Source: Apostichopus japonicus
Lineage: Eukaryota > Echinodermata > Holothuroidea > Aspidochirotida > Stichopodidae
Length of the DNA stretch: 64,000 nucleotides
Assembly: GCF_037975245.1 (NCBI RefSeq)
Contig: NC_092568.1
Coordinates: 29,640,001 to 29,704,000 of the forward strand
Direction of reading: 5' to 3'
The notes beneath the pieces are model-generated. The model saw only the letters and a program-made list of their open reading frames with translations. It made no database searches and was not told the DNA's origin. Below, piece after piece: positions 1 to 12,800 of this stretch. The position numbers were made by a program, and so were the translations under genes. Each line of letters opens with the position of its first letter. Position 1 is the first letter of the stretch.

Positions 1-193
1 ATAATGAAAGCTTTGTAATAAAAAAAGCTAATAAAGTTCAAATAATTGGAAATATTATGTCATTTCCTACTGTAACCAGAAATATGTTGGATCCACACAG
101 AAAAGATTCTAGTTCACCAGTTTAGAGTACCAATTTGCAGATCTCTATGATCAAAATGTTGTACCAAAGCGAATTGACATCAGACAGGCTTAC

Positions 194-418
194 CCCAAGG
201 TGAGTAACAGAGAAACATTCTTGGCCAGAGAGGTCCAAGCCACGTTCATAAAATGCTAGTTCATTGTGTAAGTTGGTCCAGAAGCGAATGACTCCTTCAG
301 GGGACACTGCCAGGACGGACGGTGCCTGTGTGTCACCTTGGCTTGGGAATAAACAAACCAGTTTGGCAGCATGGCAGAGCTCAGATGCTGGTAAAGCCAG
401 TCGATAACACTGGTTAGC
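194..418 (-). CDS. NUP133: NUP133 exon (propeller blades; 75 codons)
   Basis: Acceptor TTCCAG at 419-424 and donor GTAAGC at 188-193. The exon starts and ends in phase 0 and reads ANQCYRLALPASELCHAAKL, then a loop, then PSVLAVSPEGVIRFWTNL and ends near GQECFSVTHLG. The SPEGVIRFW segment is a typical propeller strand of NUP133. Confidence 0.85.
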
Positions 419-2644
419 CTGGAATGGATATACAAAGACACTCAGGTTAGATCGTTGTGGTCAAGTGGTTAAAGCAGTGGACTTGTGATCTAAGGCTTGT
501 AGGTTCGATTCCTGGCTAGATCTTTACGTTGTGTCCTTGGGCAAGGCACTTTACCTCCATTGCCTCTCTTCACCCAGGTGTATAAATGGGGACATGTGAG
601 AAAAACTGTAAGTTGGGCACTGTTTAGCTGTTGCCATGTGAAGGGATTGTCTCTACATGTTTGACAGGTTTCTCATTGACCAGGGTAATATTGTTATGTG
701 CCTTGAGCACTGTTATCGGTGGATAAAGTTTGCGCTTTATAAATCCTCAATATTATCATCATTATTATTAAAATGATGGTAGTGTCAGTGTTCTTTATAT
801 GTGACATCATTAAAGTCATCCAATGGGACATGTCGGGTGAGCTCACCGAGGAGGATGACTGACAAAGCAAAACAGGGATATAGCTGCCTAGCAAGACGAT
901 ATGTAAGGAAATCAGTAAGGATGAAATGCAGTCTAAAAGTATCTAACCCTCGGGCTGTGCATGCAATGGCCTTTTAGTTGTTCTTGACAGTATTGATATA
1001 CAATATAAATTGTCGCTTCTATTTTGTGTTACTTGTCATTCAGCCTCTGAAGAAGATCCTGCTAGGATTGAAATGTCAGGCCCACTTACTTTTACACAAC
1101 ATCAGCTACTAATAGTTGTTAAATCACTATTCTGAATATAGTCAGAACAATGCAGCTTACATACCGAGTATCTGATGCTGAACAATAACAGTTAACACCC
1201 TTCTGCTGTGAATCTGGCCTGTTGGTTTGGAGGGGGGTGGGGGGGGGGAAGGAGGCTGATACTAAAGCAATTATCATGTAGATGCATGATTGCATCTAAA
1301 TCATCAAAAGGAAATACATTCCACCTTACACAATAGCATATATTTACCAAGTGTGAAATGCTGCACATTTTACGAATAACTACAGCTGTTGCATAATACC
1401 TCTGTAAAATCACTGTTAGTAAACAAAAACACTATCAAGGTCGTTTCTGCATTTTCATACATTTCAGGGTATTAATGGTTAGTCTGCATCTGGATGTTGA
1501 TATTTTTTTTCTTGAAGGGAGGGGATGGGGGCAGGGAGAGGTAGAGGAGGAACTATTTTTGAAGATTACGAGACACTGCTACTTTGAAAATTTGCTTGAT
1601 ATCATTAAACAGTTACAATGAAAACATTCTTTTGGAGAAAATGGCTGTATTGCATTTCTTTCACAGAAGTATCAAACGGTATTGTAACATACTTAAAATG
1701 TCTATTAAATATGAAGCTAAAGAAATATGAACTAGTTTACAAGATACATACTCGTGTAAGCTGAGAATGTTTGAAGCGCCAAACAAAGAGTTTCCTCCCA
1801 CAGACGAAACAACCCCATCCTGTTTCATCTAGTTGTACACTGATGACAGCTGACCCTGTACAAAGCAATATGAAAAATGAATTTACATCACTATAACCTA
1901 CCACTGAAATGGGAAATCATATGAATGCATGACGTAAGACACTGAGAGCCCTTTACAGCTTTATGGTACAGTTAGACTTAAATATCTGCTGTATTGGCTC
2001 CAATCATAGCACGCTATAGCTAGGAAAGTTTTGTGATTACGTAATCGACATGCCACGGTCGTAAATCCACCTCAAGCTCTAAGATTAGCCTGCATAGCTT
2101 CTTAACACCATTATGCTCTTTGTGTAAACACTGTGTGGTAATATGTTCATGTCAACAGTCTGGTTAACCATACAGCGTTCACACAAAGACCCTCATACAA
2201 GAAAAAGTATGCGGCAGGCGTTGCAGACTAATTGGTAAAAATGAGGTCATTTTACGTCCAAGGAAGGTCGATTACGCAATCTCAAGAAACTTTTCCATGA
2301 TAGTGTGCTATAGTTGGGGTCTATACAGCAGAACATTAAGCAGCTATTGAGTTGATTTATATAGACTTTTGGATGCTGGTAGTTAGTTAGCTAACTAGTT
2401 GTCAAGTTACATATATGTATGTTAAACATTTTGAAGCAAACTGAAATCACGAATCAACAGTTCTAATGACTATGACTGATAAAGAAACATCATATGAATT
2501 TCCTACAATAAAAGTAAAAGATTCGACACTTACTGTCGGCCTGAAGCAATGTTTCTGTGATGAGGACTGGCAAAGATGTTCCATAACTAGAAACAGTGTA
2601 CTGAGGAGTATCCTGGAGGACCTGAAAACTCTGCATCTTGGAAG
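194..2644 (-). CDS. NUP133: Nucleoporin NUP133, N-terminal beta-propeller exons (partial gene)
   Basis: NUP133 is a scaffold subunit of the Y-complex (Nup107-160) of the nuclear pore; its N-terminal beta-propeller touches membrane and the C-terminal helical domain binds Nup107. Three exons join in phase in transcript order: 2534-2644, 1752-1855 and 194-418. Seen in the sequence: TSLPVLITETLLQAD, then an ETGWGCFVCGRKLFVWRF stretch, then YRLALPASEL and VLAVSPEGVIRFW. These match the order of the vertebrate NUP133 propeller (SLPVKV.., DEGGWACLVC..LIIWK, KELQLPPSD.., EGSIRYW). Donors (GTAAGT, GTATGT, GTAAGC) and acceptors are good. The rest of the protein lies beyond the left edge. The usual low-complexity N-terminus was not found above 2644, so the start codon is unknown; a Met codon inside the 2534-2644 exon is a fallback start. 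Confidence 0.85.
450..770 (+). repeat. tRNA-derived SINE in NUP133 intron
   Basis: A Pol III A box (TGGTCAAGTGG, 458-468) and B box (GGTTCGATTCC, 502-512) are spaced as in a tRNA. A body follows with TGTCCTTGGGCAAGGCACTT and CACCCAGGTGTATAAATGGG, typical of deuterostome tRNA-SINEs. The unit ends in GCGCTTTATAAAT and an ATT-rich tail. It lies antisense to NUP133. Confidence 0.8.
771..1751. other. NUP133: NUP133 intron
   Basis: Non-coding intron. Contents: a copy of a short repeat at 1045-1078 (listed separately), a G-rich run at 1231-1256 and a purine-rich stretch at 1517-1550. No other feature seen. Confidence 0.6.
1045..1078 (+). repeat. Short retroelement-tail repeat, copy 1
   Basis: CTCTGAAGAAGATCCTGCTA followed by GGATTGAAATGTCA. 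It shares its core, and the upstream ACTTGTCATTCA context, with 36352-36385; a third copy is inverted at 28648-28676. A GATCC/GGATC stem closes a TGCTA loop. It resembles tails of Penelope-like elements; the family assignment is an inference. Confidence 0.5.
1752..1855 (-). CDS. NUP133: NUP133 exon (34 codons plus 2 nt)
   Basis: Acceptor TACAG before the exon and donor GTATGT at 1746-1751. It enters in phase 1, matching the 2534-2644 exon, and leaves in phase 0, matching 194-418. It encodes SAVISVQLDETGWGCFVCGR followed by KLFVWRFKHSQLTR. Confidence 0.85.
2534..2644 (-). CDS. NUP133: NUP133 exon (upstream-most exon recognised)
   Basis: Acceptor CTGTTCAG, donor GTAAGT. It encodes MQSFQVLQDTPQYTVSSYG then TSLPVLITETLLQAD, leaving one base of the next codon. 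It matches the region just before the first propeller strand in NUP133. Whether translation starts at the Met here or in an upstream exon cannot be decided from the window. Confidence 0.75.
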
Positions 2645-5600
2645 CTGAACAGATATATGTAGAACTGGAATGAAGAGTAATCAACAGATACTTAAAAACA
2701 TGTACAGGTACATTTTGTATTGACATTATTAGAATCTGATACTCAACCAATAAAGGGGAGACGAATTACCTTGAATACATACCTGTTTAGTTCAACCAAA
2801 ATAGCACCAGCAATATTAGTTAGGAATTGGGGATTAAAGCAGCATTTTGCATTTGGTTGCCGTTTTCCACCATTTTTGACATGTCCAAATATTTTGTTAC
2901 ATATATCAATCACAAAACAGCAAACTAAGTTATTGGCCAATTTTTTTCTCCTTGCCAACAGCATTAATTGGCGAGTAATTAAGGAATTCTACAGATAATG
3001 AGTAAAGTTTCTCCCGACAAATTCCCAGTTCCCCCAAACCTATCAGTGAATAGCTAACATGAGTAGAAATTTATGAGCTTTTGCCAAAAGAAAATTGAAA
3101 AAGGTGGGTTGGTACAATGCACTGCCATAGACAATGCATACAAATATTCCATGGTGTTATTTTACATATTGGTCAATGACATTCAGAGTGTCAAACAATC
3201 CTATGCAAAGGACACAAAATGCTGCTTGTAAACTTCAAACATTTGCAATGAAAGACTAAAACTTAGTATGAAACTTTTGAGATGTTGTACTCTTTTGTAT
3301 ATATCTTAGTGTTTAATAATACACACATAAGGAACAACTGAATGGTTGTAACCCTATGTATCTATTAGATAATGTGTTAATGTTGCATTGCTTTGTTAGA
3401 ATGACATACTAGGCCAGCCAAGGCTTAGGCCACTCCTTACCAGATTCACTCTGATAATACCTGAGCAATGTTTGACTAACCTAAGCCTATAACATGTGCA
3501 AAATTCCAGCTAAACCTCTAACGTTAGGGCAGTTTTAGATCTAATCTCTTAGATCTAATTTCTGTTAATGGCATTACCCGATGAGAGTTCCTGTGTTTTG
3601 TAGCTATTGGGCATTACAACTGAGACATAGCTGTTTGTCGGTACTTATTTAGAGGCTGTTCAGTACAGGCATGTAGGACCTATAAGAATTCTACGGTACG
3701 CTATTACTAGTTTTACTTCTACTACTACTAGGCTTAGCCTAGTTATGGTAGGCTGTTCGTGTAAGTAGTACTACTACTAGTACTACTAGCCGGGTACCGT
3801 ACTAGCCATGACTTGGGGTGTTACTAAAACGAATGACAATTGCGTTACACATAACGTGTGACAATATGTTGTACACACTAAAAAATTGCGTTGACTAAAA
3901 CGAATGACAGTGAGTGACAGCACAGACATTTGCTTCAACCGGATATCACTGTTCAGACTTCGTGGGTATATTAAAGCCACGCAAATCAAGTGGACACAAA
4001 GTGTGTGGCTTACATATCTAGTAGTAGTAAAGTACGGACAAGGTACAAATGCACCTTATAGTAAGCGAAATTGTAAGTATGATTTTAAAAAGTAAATTTA
4101 ACGTCATTTTTCCGATATTAATTGTTAGAAACTAACAATACTATAATCTTGAAACGGCTAAAAATTCAAGCTCTCCTCAAATTGTTTGTGAAATTATTGA
4201 ATCTCTCATTCCACCGACTGGTGGAATGAGAGGTTATTTTCCCTGACTGATCATAAAGGTGGGGGCTGTCCCCACCCCCCCCCCCCGCCCCCTTTGCGCA
4301 CCCCACTGCTCGAACACCATGTATTCATTCCTAAGTTCCCTACATGAAAAATATATATAGGGGCCATACAAGTTGCCGGATGATTCATCTCATTGGATTT
4401 TTTCGAACTGCAGCCAAACGTTCCTAGAAAATTTTTGAGAAAACTGTCGTTGCTACTACAATTTTTATACTTTAATAGTACAATATCATAGCATTTTCCA
4501 CTCAAATTAATCTTGGATATATCAGTTTCAAACATACCAATTAGCCAGCACCTAACAATTACTTTAGTTATCTTTCTATATAAATTTACAGAGGTAAATG
4601 TCAAAAGCATAGCACTCAAGCCCATTCCCACGCAAAACTTTCCCTGTGGTTAATCCGTAAATTACACCAAAACCCTGCAACCACGTAACATGCGATTTTC
4701 CTCAAATCATTTTTGCGCAGAAAACCAATAACCGCATTTACTCCACTTCGTTAATCATTCTATCTCTTCTCACCACCCTTCTTCGTTGTCATTCGCGAAT
4801 TATAATTAACTCTGTACAAAGTCAATTGTCATTCGTTTTAGCTTGTCCTATGACTCGGTCTACTCTAAGTCAACTCTTAACTAGGCTAAGTATGACTAGT
4901 CTAAATTTTCTAACGATAAATAAGCCTAGGCTAAGAAGTACTAGAGTTAGCCTTCTAGCAGTCAGTGACAGTACTGACAATATTGTAACTTAAGTCTTTA
5001 ACTGTTACTATACTAGTATCATTCATATATCATAGTACAATTACTAGCCTACTACTAACACTAACAGTTAGCTTATGCCTAACTTAGGGGCCTAGCCTAA
5101 GTTTATCTTACTAGTAGTATACTAGGTATCACACATTAGCAATGTGACTAAAGCCGGTAATACGAACAGTCAGTAGAAGGCCTATGCCTCTTCTCTCCTG
5201 GAAATTACTCCTTGCGATAATGTTGCTGCTTGTTAATCTTATCTATATACAGAGACCGTTAGGAAAATGCTGGTTTCATAAAACACGACGTAGCATGTGT
5301 GAACGTACATCGACGATGTTACCGTAAATTTTGTTTGATGATCCCGCCGCAGTTTACGTGTTTGTCGCCCTCACTTAATCTATAACTTCCTTTGTCAAAT
5401 TCGATAAAGTAACACCGCACCACCTCTGCATCTTTGCATTCTTCTTCACAGCTAATTACTTATTCCTTAAAACCATCTTTCCAAATCGATGGTACAATAA
5501 TCATGTGTATGTGTGTGTGAATGGTCAAAGATAAAGGAGGAAGCTGTGATGGCCTACAGAAAGCGCTGATGGTGGAAAGGGCCCTGATGTTATTGACCCC

Positions 5601-6133
5601 CCTCCACCCCCCTCCCCTGTTGACAGCTAAGCTGCAGCGGATAACTGACCTGTGGCAGGTTACTATTATTATTATTAAGACTGAATCCTTGGGAACTGCA
5701 ACAGATAAGTTCTTAAGGATGATATAATGGTTTAACCGCCATCAACACACAAACCATCTACATAAAATAGTAACTCAGGGTGTATATAACAAAAAGAAAA
5801 CAAAAAGAAAACATGACAGTTTGACAAAAGTCGACATTGAACCTTTATACTCTCCTTTCCTGGATCCAAGCCTGATAAAATGGTAACGGAATTAGTTGAG
5901 TTTTCTAAATAGATTACCTTGTTGCATTAAAGCTTTTTTTCATTTTGATTTTGTTTAGCTAAGCACTAGAAAATCTAAATACTAAAATAGAGTAAATAAC
6001 CCTGTGATTATTTGTTTCCATCACACCCACATATGAAACACCAATACAAGCTCCGTTTTTGCTAGACTTTGCAGAGAGTATTCATGTCTATTCACACACA
6101 AGTGTCTGGAAATGATCCATTTTTCTTTGTAAT
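2645..6133. other. Region without a recognised gene; should hold the NUP133 5' end
   Basis: No coding exon could be supported. The stretch is AT-rich with many CTAG-, TACTAG- and GCCTAG-type short repeats (about 3400-3800 and 4840-5180), a 12-bp-stem hairpin at 4203-4232 and a poly-C run at 4266-4284. NUP133 promoter and first exon(s), and possibly the RNASET2 3' end, are expected between 2.6 and 9.7 kb. Confidence 0.5.
4203..4232. repeat. Perfect 12-bp inverted repeat (hairpin)
   Basis: CTCTCATTCCAC, a 6-nt spacer CGACTG, then GTGGAATGAGAG. The arms are exact reverse complements. Function unknown; it could be the tip of a small foldback element. Confidence 0.75.
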
Positions 6134-6497
6134 CAAAGGGTGTGAAGACTTGCGCACAAAGAAACTTGTCATGCCGGTAATCTGACCTAGTTTCGACTGA
6201 GGTGTAACAGAAGTGATCCCATAAAATACATACCATCGGTAATTAGACACTAGTGTACAGTCACTACATGCGTCTACGGTCAATACCCATAACACAGTGT
6301 AAAACGCAGCGATGCATCAGCAGGGAGTTGTTATGGAACTCCCTGATCTAGGGTCCAGATAAAAGATAACAATGTATCACGTTTCATTACTGTCTTCATT
6401 TTGTAGCAATAAGAAAAAAACTTCGCTTGCAAGCAACGAAAAGCCAACTTTTTCAGAGGGCGGCACGCGGTTTGGGGCAAGTCTTCAATGCCTTTAA
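6134..6497 (+). mobile_element. MITE, TTAAAGGC family, copy A (diverged)
   Basis: Same family as 7347-7710 and 25902-26263. The left end is mutated (AAAGGGTGTGAAGACTTGC); the right end GTCTTCAATGCCTTTAA is intact. Shared internal blocks include GGTAATCTGACCTAGTTTCG and CAGAGGGCGGCAC. Copy A also carries an extra small foldback (AGGGAGTTGTTATGGAACTC, about 6320-6343) absent from the other two. It lies 850 bp from copy B in the same orientation. No coding capacity. Confidence 0.8.
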
Positions 6498-7346
6498 AGA
6501 AAGGAGGGGGGGGGGGGGAGGGGGAAAGATAACAACCAAAAGAAGCACAAAACAAATACATTTTTTCATGATCTATACTTTATCTTGCAACAATTATGGC
6601 AGTGTAAAGATAAAAAAACTGTGGATAATACCATTAATAGAACATACGATAACTGGTAAAAAAAATAAGTAATGCAACATTGATTTAGCTCCGTTAATAT
6701 GGTCATAAGGCAAACACTTTTCAATGCTACTACTCTTCACAAATCTATCCCATGATATACAAAGAAGAACAAATGAGAAAGTTCAACACTGCTCCAAACC
6801 ACCAGCTCCACCCCTCCCCCCCCCCCCCCACCATCCCACCGATGCCAAAAATATCAAGCAATTTTTACTAACACTTTTCAACAAATTTTGACGAAAAAGA
6901 GTTCTAGATTGGCAGCAAACAAGTGTGAATTATCTTAAGAGCAAACCTGTGTGCACAAGCAGCATGTTTTTTCTAATATTTACACATGCTTGGAAAAAGT
7001 TTCTTTGTGTCCAAGCAAAAACAACCTACATATCTTTAGCTAACATTAATTTATTAAGTGTTTTCTATTTCATGTCCATGAACAATGACATACTGATTGG
7101 AAAATTATAAACAAACTTGATAGAAAAAGTCAGAATTTTTTTTCCGGCTAGAAATGAAAGTCAACTGTCAATTTATTATTAAGGGCAGAATGTTAGTGTT
7201 AATATTGTTGTAGTTCAACAGAAAAAGAGGTGAAACAAATGAGTAATAGTTTCTACAGCTATTCCGGTTATTCCCCGTAAAATATTCTAACTGTTCTATG
7301 AACAAGTTGATGATGAAAAATCAGCTCCGTAGCCCATGCCAAAATG

Positions 7347-7710
7347 TTAAAGAGAGTGAAGACTCGCGCAAAAAGAAACATCTGATGCTGGTAATCTGAC
7401 CTAGTTTCGAATGAGGTGTAACAGAAGTGTTAGACACCACCATCGATCCCAGAAAATACACACACAGCTTGCTACCATCGGTAATTAGACACTAGTGTAC
7501 AGTCAATACATACAGGCTGCTGTCAATACCCACAGCACAGTGTACATAGCAGCGATGGACAGCTCAGGTCCAGCAATAGATAACAAGGTATCACATATCA
7601 TTACTGTCTGCATTTGTAGCGACACAAGAAAAACTTCACTTGCAAGCAACAGAAAGTTAACTTTTTCAGAGGGCGGCACACGGTTTGTGGCGAGTCTTCA
7701 ATGCCTTTAA
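7347..7710 (+). mobile_element. MITE, TTAAAGGC family, copy B
   Basis: Begins TTAAAGAGAGTGAAGACTCG and ends CGAGTCTTCAATGCCTTTAA, so the termini are inverted repeats with TTAA at the edges. The body matches the other copies, including GGTGTAACAGAAGTGTTAG and CACCATCGATCCCAGAAAAT. Non-autonomous. Confidence 0.85.
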
Positions 7711-9755
7711 TGATAAACCACTGTTTACTAGCGAATACTCAAACTTACAATCTTCTTTGTTTCCATACAAACAACATAGCATGTATTACATCCAACAACC
7801 ACCAATTTCATGGTTTTCTCACACCGACTTGTTATGCCACTGAAACATGTGATATTTGAGTCCATAGAACTGTTGTATTTTTAAACTGTGCTTTGTGTGA
7901 TAACCATGAGGAGCTGACCGTGTTAGTTAGATATAAAAGTCCAGCAACATTTTTCTGATGAGTTTGAGATATTTCAAGGATCATTTCTGAAAGATCATAA
8001 AATCAAGTACAGAAATATGACCTGAACTGATATCACTGCATGATTTATAAAAAATCTATGATATTTCAAAATTATTTTTTGCACCAAATATGTAGCAATT
8101 AACAATGGAGTTAACAGTTAACAAACAAAAATTTAGGTAGGAATATTGCAGTAGACAAAATTGACTTTCAAAAAAATGTGAGGAAAAACAATTGGTATAT
8201 ATTCTGCTCTTCTAGATTAAAAAACCAAATTCTGATGGCATGCTTAATGACAAATATATATTTTTTTTAGGAGATTGGTGAAATTTTAAAAATGTATCTG
8301 GTAACAGCAGTGTGAGATATCCTGATGCCAAATGAGTTATAATGCATTAAGTATTTGTAGATTAAGAAGAGAGGTCATTTTTATCCATAGAAGAAAACAA
8401 TATTATTGAAATCCTTGAACTAAGAGTACACTGATCTAAACAAACATTCCAATCGTACCAATTTCAAACAAAAATAAGCAAATCATAAAAGAACAGCTTT
8501 GGAAGAGCAAGTGCCATGACAACATTACACACTACATAATGTGCACCATTTCCTGTACTTGAAAAGAACCATTATGAGATTTGTTTATTAAAATTTCTAC
8601 AAGCTAGTTAGATAATCAACTTCAACATAGGATGTAGTTCATCAGTGTAACTTGTGAATATGTCATTTTAAAATAATGAACTCAAAAGTTTCAAATTGTT
8701 AAACTTTCCCAAAATTTGCTATGATATGATAAAGGTGTCTGGGGGTTACAAACTGTTCGGTACCTCATCAAAGTCTTTAACCAATATATCAGTCACATAA
8801 CTTTGGATGAAATTAAAAAAAATTGTGAAGATGGTGTCTTACTTTAACCAGTTACAGGCTTATCTGAGTAATCCTCATGGATTAAGTTAATTCTTATTCA
8901 CCTAGTGCAAAAAGTCACTGCTCTAAAAAATGGGCAAAAAGTTGTGTCCTTCAAAAAGTTGTAAATTTTATAGTATTTTGACTATTTTCCCCAAACTGTT
9001 GCTGTCAGTTGATCCTCATCTCAGGAGAGATAATAGGTGGATAATAAATATCTCGCTTTCCACAGTTACCCTGAAGTCCAAATTGGTTGTTTTTCTTCAA
9101 AGGCGATACAGGGCACTGGATCACTTGAAAAGTTTTGTTGAGACATATCTCTACCTCTTCGATGAAAGTGGTTTGTTCCGTCTCATTGATTGTCTAAAGA
9201 TGAACAGGAAAATGACAGACAGAAAAAAAAGGAGGAATCAATTATAATAAATATGTAAGTTTGAATCAATAATCACGACAATCATCACATTACAAGCAAA
9301 TGTAATCCGCGCTACAGTCATTTTCAGGTTGTTTCCGATTGAAACGGATCTTAGTTACCTATACATCATGATGCAACTGACTGCATGCTTCTCATCTTCA
9401 CCTCAAATAAATGTTTTTCAACACATCAACCATACTCTATTACAATATGGAATGCTCCCAGAGGTGTGATACCAAATTAAATTTGATAAGACACTGTTTA
9501 CATAAAGGCTATAAATGATGCCCACAATCCACCCGACGAAATCCAGAACATACACCATACATGCAACAGCTGTTAACATTTCACTATTTAAACTGAATCA
9601 CCTGGGCACACTTCTCACAAATCAAACTCCACTTTATTCACTTAGGTAAATGACTGATATAGGTTCCCATAGCAAAGTTTACCGAATATGTCAACCGTAA
9701 ACCAGAGAATCGGTCAACCGGAACCGGATGATAGCTGATAGAAACGAAGACTCAC
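7711..9755. other. Region without a supported gene; expected place of RNASET2 last exon(s)
   Basis: RNASET2 exon 7 has a good donor (GTGAGT) at 9750-9755, so at least one more coding exon must lie below it. None could be recognised. A 105-codon plus-strand open frame at 8930-9247 is AT-rich and matches no family I know, so it is not called. Confidence 0.5.
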
Positions 9756-9870
9756 CGTATAGCATTGGAGCACTGGCTCGAAACCGAGACTTTTACTGAT
9801 CGCTTCAGTGAAATTATCAGCTTTGTAGATCTTGGTAGCTGATGGCTCTACATGATTGGCTTTAAATATG
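9756..9870 (-). CDS. RNASET2: RNASET2 exon 7
   Basis: Acceptor TTCTCATGCAG, donor GTGAGT. IFKANHVEPSATKIYKADNF then TEAISKSLGFEPVLQCYT, matching the KPSINYYQVADF..ALARVYG..PKIQC region of human RNASET2. Ends in phase 0. Confidence 0.85.
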
Positions 9871-12800
9871 CTGCATGAGAAAAAGAAAGTCACTTTTTTT
9901 TATCAAAAGCTGACTTAAAGATGGCTTAAGTACACATCATCTTTTATAGTAGATGGTTCCTTTTTGCAATTGCTTACTAGTTGTTTTGATATTTTGACCA
10001 GTAAGAAATAAAGGTGGTGGGAAGACATGATGAAAATACAAATATACTTACAAATCCTTTTTCATCCTTACAGGTAAGATTGCCCCTCTTAAGACCATCC
10101 TCAATATGGCTCCCCCCCCCCAACCCCATCCCTATGCATCAGGAGAACCAGTATCTCTCCCAGAAGTGTCTTGATTTTTCTATTTCCATACTTTCCAATG
10201 ATTAATGTGAGAGCAATTTGAGGCTTATACAATTAGTACTGTCCCCCACAAAATGGTGTAATTGGCAAAGGTCACACAAGGTCAACACTTTGTCTGTACC
10301 ATTCATTTTATCTTTCTGTTATGTTATGTAATGTTAGCTATGTTATGTAATGTTAGCTATGTTATGTTATGTAATGTTAGATATGTTATGTTATGTAATG
10401 TTAGCTATGTTATGTAATGTTAGCTATGTTATGTTATGGTAAGCTATGATTGTGTTGTTGTAAAAGCCATTGTTGTCCAGTCTTTCATACCTCTTTGGAG
10501 GGAAAGTCGATCATAAATTAAAAATCGAAATTGAAATTGCTCACAAGTGCAAGTCTATTTACTTAATTGCAACATCTATTACTTGCGGGCAGACAGATTA
10601 CACAAATTTGAGAGCAGCTCCTTCCCTGTCTCAGAACTCTGTCTCCTCTGACGTTCTGAAAACTTGACTGAAATATACAGCAGCGGAAGAAGAACTGATG
10701 ACTAACCTGTCGAACTTGAAGGACTCTAGTATCTGCATCGTCTTGCTGAAATAATTGTGCTCTCCGTCCAGTTCTGGGAGGATTCCTGCACAAGTACCGT
10801 GTTTGTTCCACTCATGTGCCCTAATATTAAGGAAAAGAACAGCTATTAGAATGCAAAAATGATATCTCAGATCATGTTAACTGACTGCATCACCATCGTT
10901 ACAAATATAACTTTTACTTCTGCGGTATGTATTGAATATATCAATTCCTACTACAAACATTATTCCATTTCTGATGTCAAGACAACAATGGAGATCTTTG
11001 TAACAGGATGATGAAAGCATAGCAACCGTAAAGAAACAGGTAAACCATGCTACTCAGCATTAAAGCAAGGTCTCAGCTAGAAAAAATATAAACCCATAAA
11101 AGGATAATGTGGTATACTATCTTGCTCATATTTTCCAAAGTTAAATAAAGTTTAGTCGGCCCGATTTTTCATAAAACATGTTTACCAACTCGCCATATTT
11201 AGTATTAGCTTTTTTCGAGCAATTATCGGTGCGAAAGAGATGCAATTTACTAAAGTTAGCTTGATCAGGTAATTGTAATTAACATCATATCGACTGTGAC
11301 TGCTTGTGTGTTAAACAGACTTAGGCTAGGAATGTCCACTACTAATGTGTGGTAGATCTGGAGTCAGTGATGATGTTTGCTTTTGGAAGTTATAATAAAA
11401 TATTACACAATTTCAAACATCTGCTGAGACCATTAACAGAACAAGTTTTAACAGTAAACTGAGTCTTTGTTCAAGTGTATTTGATGGTGATCAAAACCTA
11501 TGCTGCAAAAGGTAACCAGCTATTTTAATACTCCCCAGTCGAATATGCAAATGAGATATGGATGAGTCATAGACTTGGAAACTCTAGAGGAGACAAAAAC
11601 CCAACCATCATTGATTAGCTTGTATTGATAGATATCTCTGTGAAAACAATTCACCAAACAGCTGAGAAAAACTCTTGTCCCAATTGAGTGACATCCTAGT
11701 TTAAAGTCATGTTTGGGAGTTTGTAAATCTGTGATGTCATAATGGCAAAAGGATCTGAACTTTGTTTTTCTTTTCATATTTTGCAAGGTTGAATTGCTAA
11801 CAGTGTCGACACTGAAAACCAAAATGGCATCATTCAGGTCAATGATACAAGCTTCAACATTTTAGATTCAACATTTGAAAAAACCCCGACAGAAAAGAAA
11901 CATTGAATATAAAAATTAAATAAATTGAGAAAAACAAAGAAAATTGAAGCACACATAGCTTGAAAGATGTCACATTTAGACTTGATCAAGTCTTCAGTCG
12001 TGTGCGTGATCCCTGATATCTCACAACTTAAGATGATCATACATCGTTTTTGAGATATTCCATGGACATGATGTTGATGTTGACACCGGTGTTGGATATC
12101 AAGGGGTAGTACCTACACTACACCTTTCAGGGGATGATTGGGATTGTGTGAAGCGTGCAGTGTTTTAAGATTGATGGTTAAAAGCCCATATTTCTGTAAT
12201 AAATGCAGGCAATATTTTTGCAAATTAAAATAATTCTAGGCCTTTTGGTGCCTTTTAGATTGAGAATATCATGACAATTAGTTTGAAGATCCACCAAAAT
12301 GGTTTGAGAAAGCTGTTCATGACATTTGTCTATATCAGACAGACTAATAGTGATGGTAGGGGTTGTGTTTCCTTCAAACTTTACTTACCACAGTTTAGTA
12401 CCGTCTGGGTCAAGCACATCGGGCCAATGAGCTTGAAGATCAGTCATGAGATCCTGAAAATGTAAGTAGAATTATACAGTGATAGTCTCCTAGTTATTCA
12501 TTTCATTATTCAGTTACAGAAGAGTTATAAAAAACATTAACACATCGGGCCAATGAGTTTGAAGATGTGTCATGAGATCCTGAAAGTGTAAGTAGAATTA
12601 TACAGCGATAGTCTCCTTGATCCACTTAATTATTCATTTACAGAAGAGTCATAAAATACATTAACACATCGGGCCAATTAGTTTGAAGATGTGTCATGAG
12701 ATCCTGAAAGTGTAAGTAGAATTATACAGCGATAGTCTCCTTTATCCACTTAATTATTCATTTACAGAAGAGTCATAAAATACATTAACACATCGGGCCA

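Noticed and set aside
4251-4631. 126-codon minus-strand frame
   Set aside because: Part of it is translated poly-C; no motif or splice support.
8930-9247. 105-codon plus-strand open frame
   Set aside because: AT-rich, no recognisable motif, in an intron-like region antisense to RNASET2; too little to call a gene.
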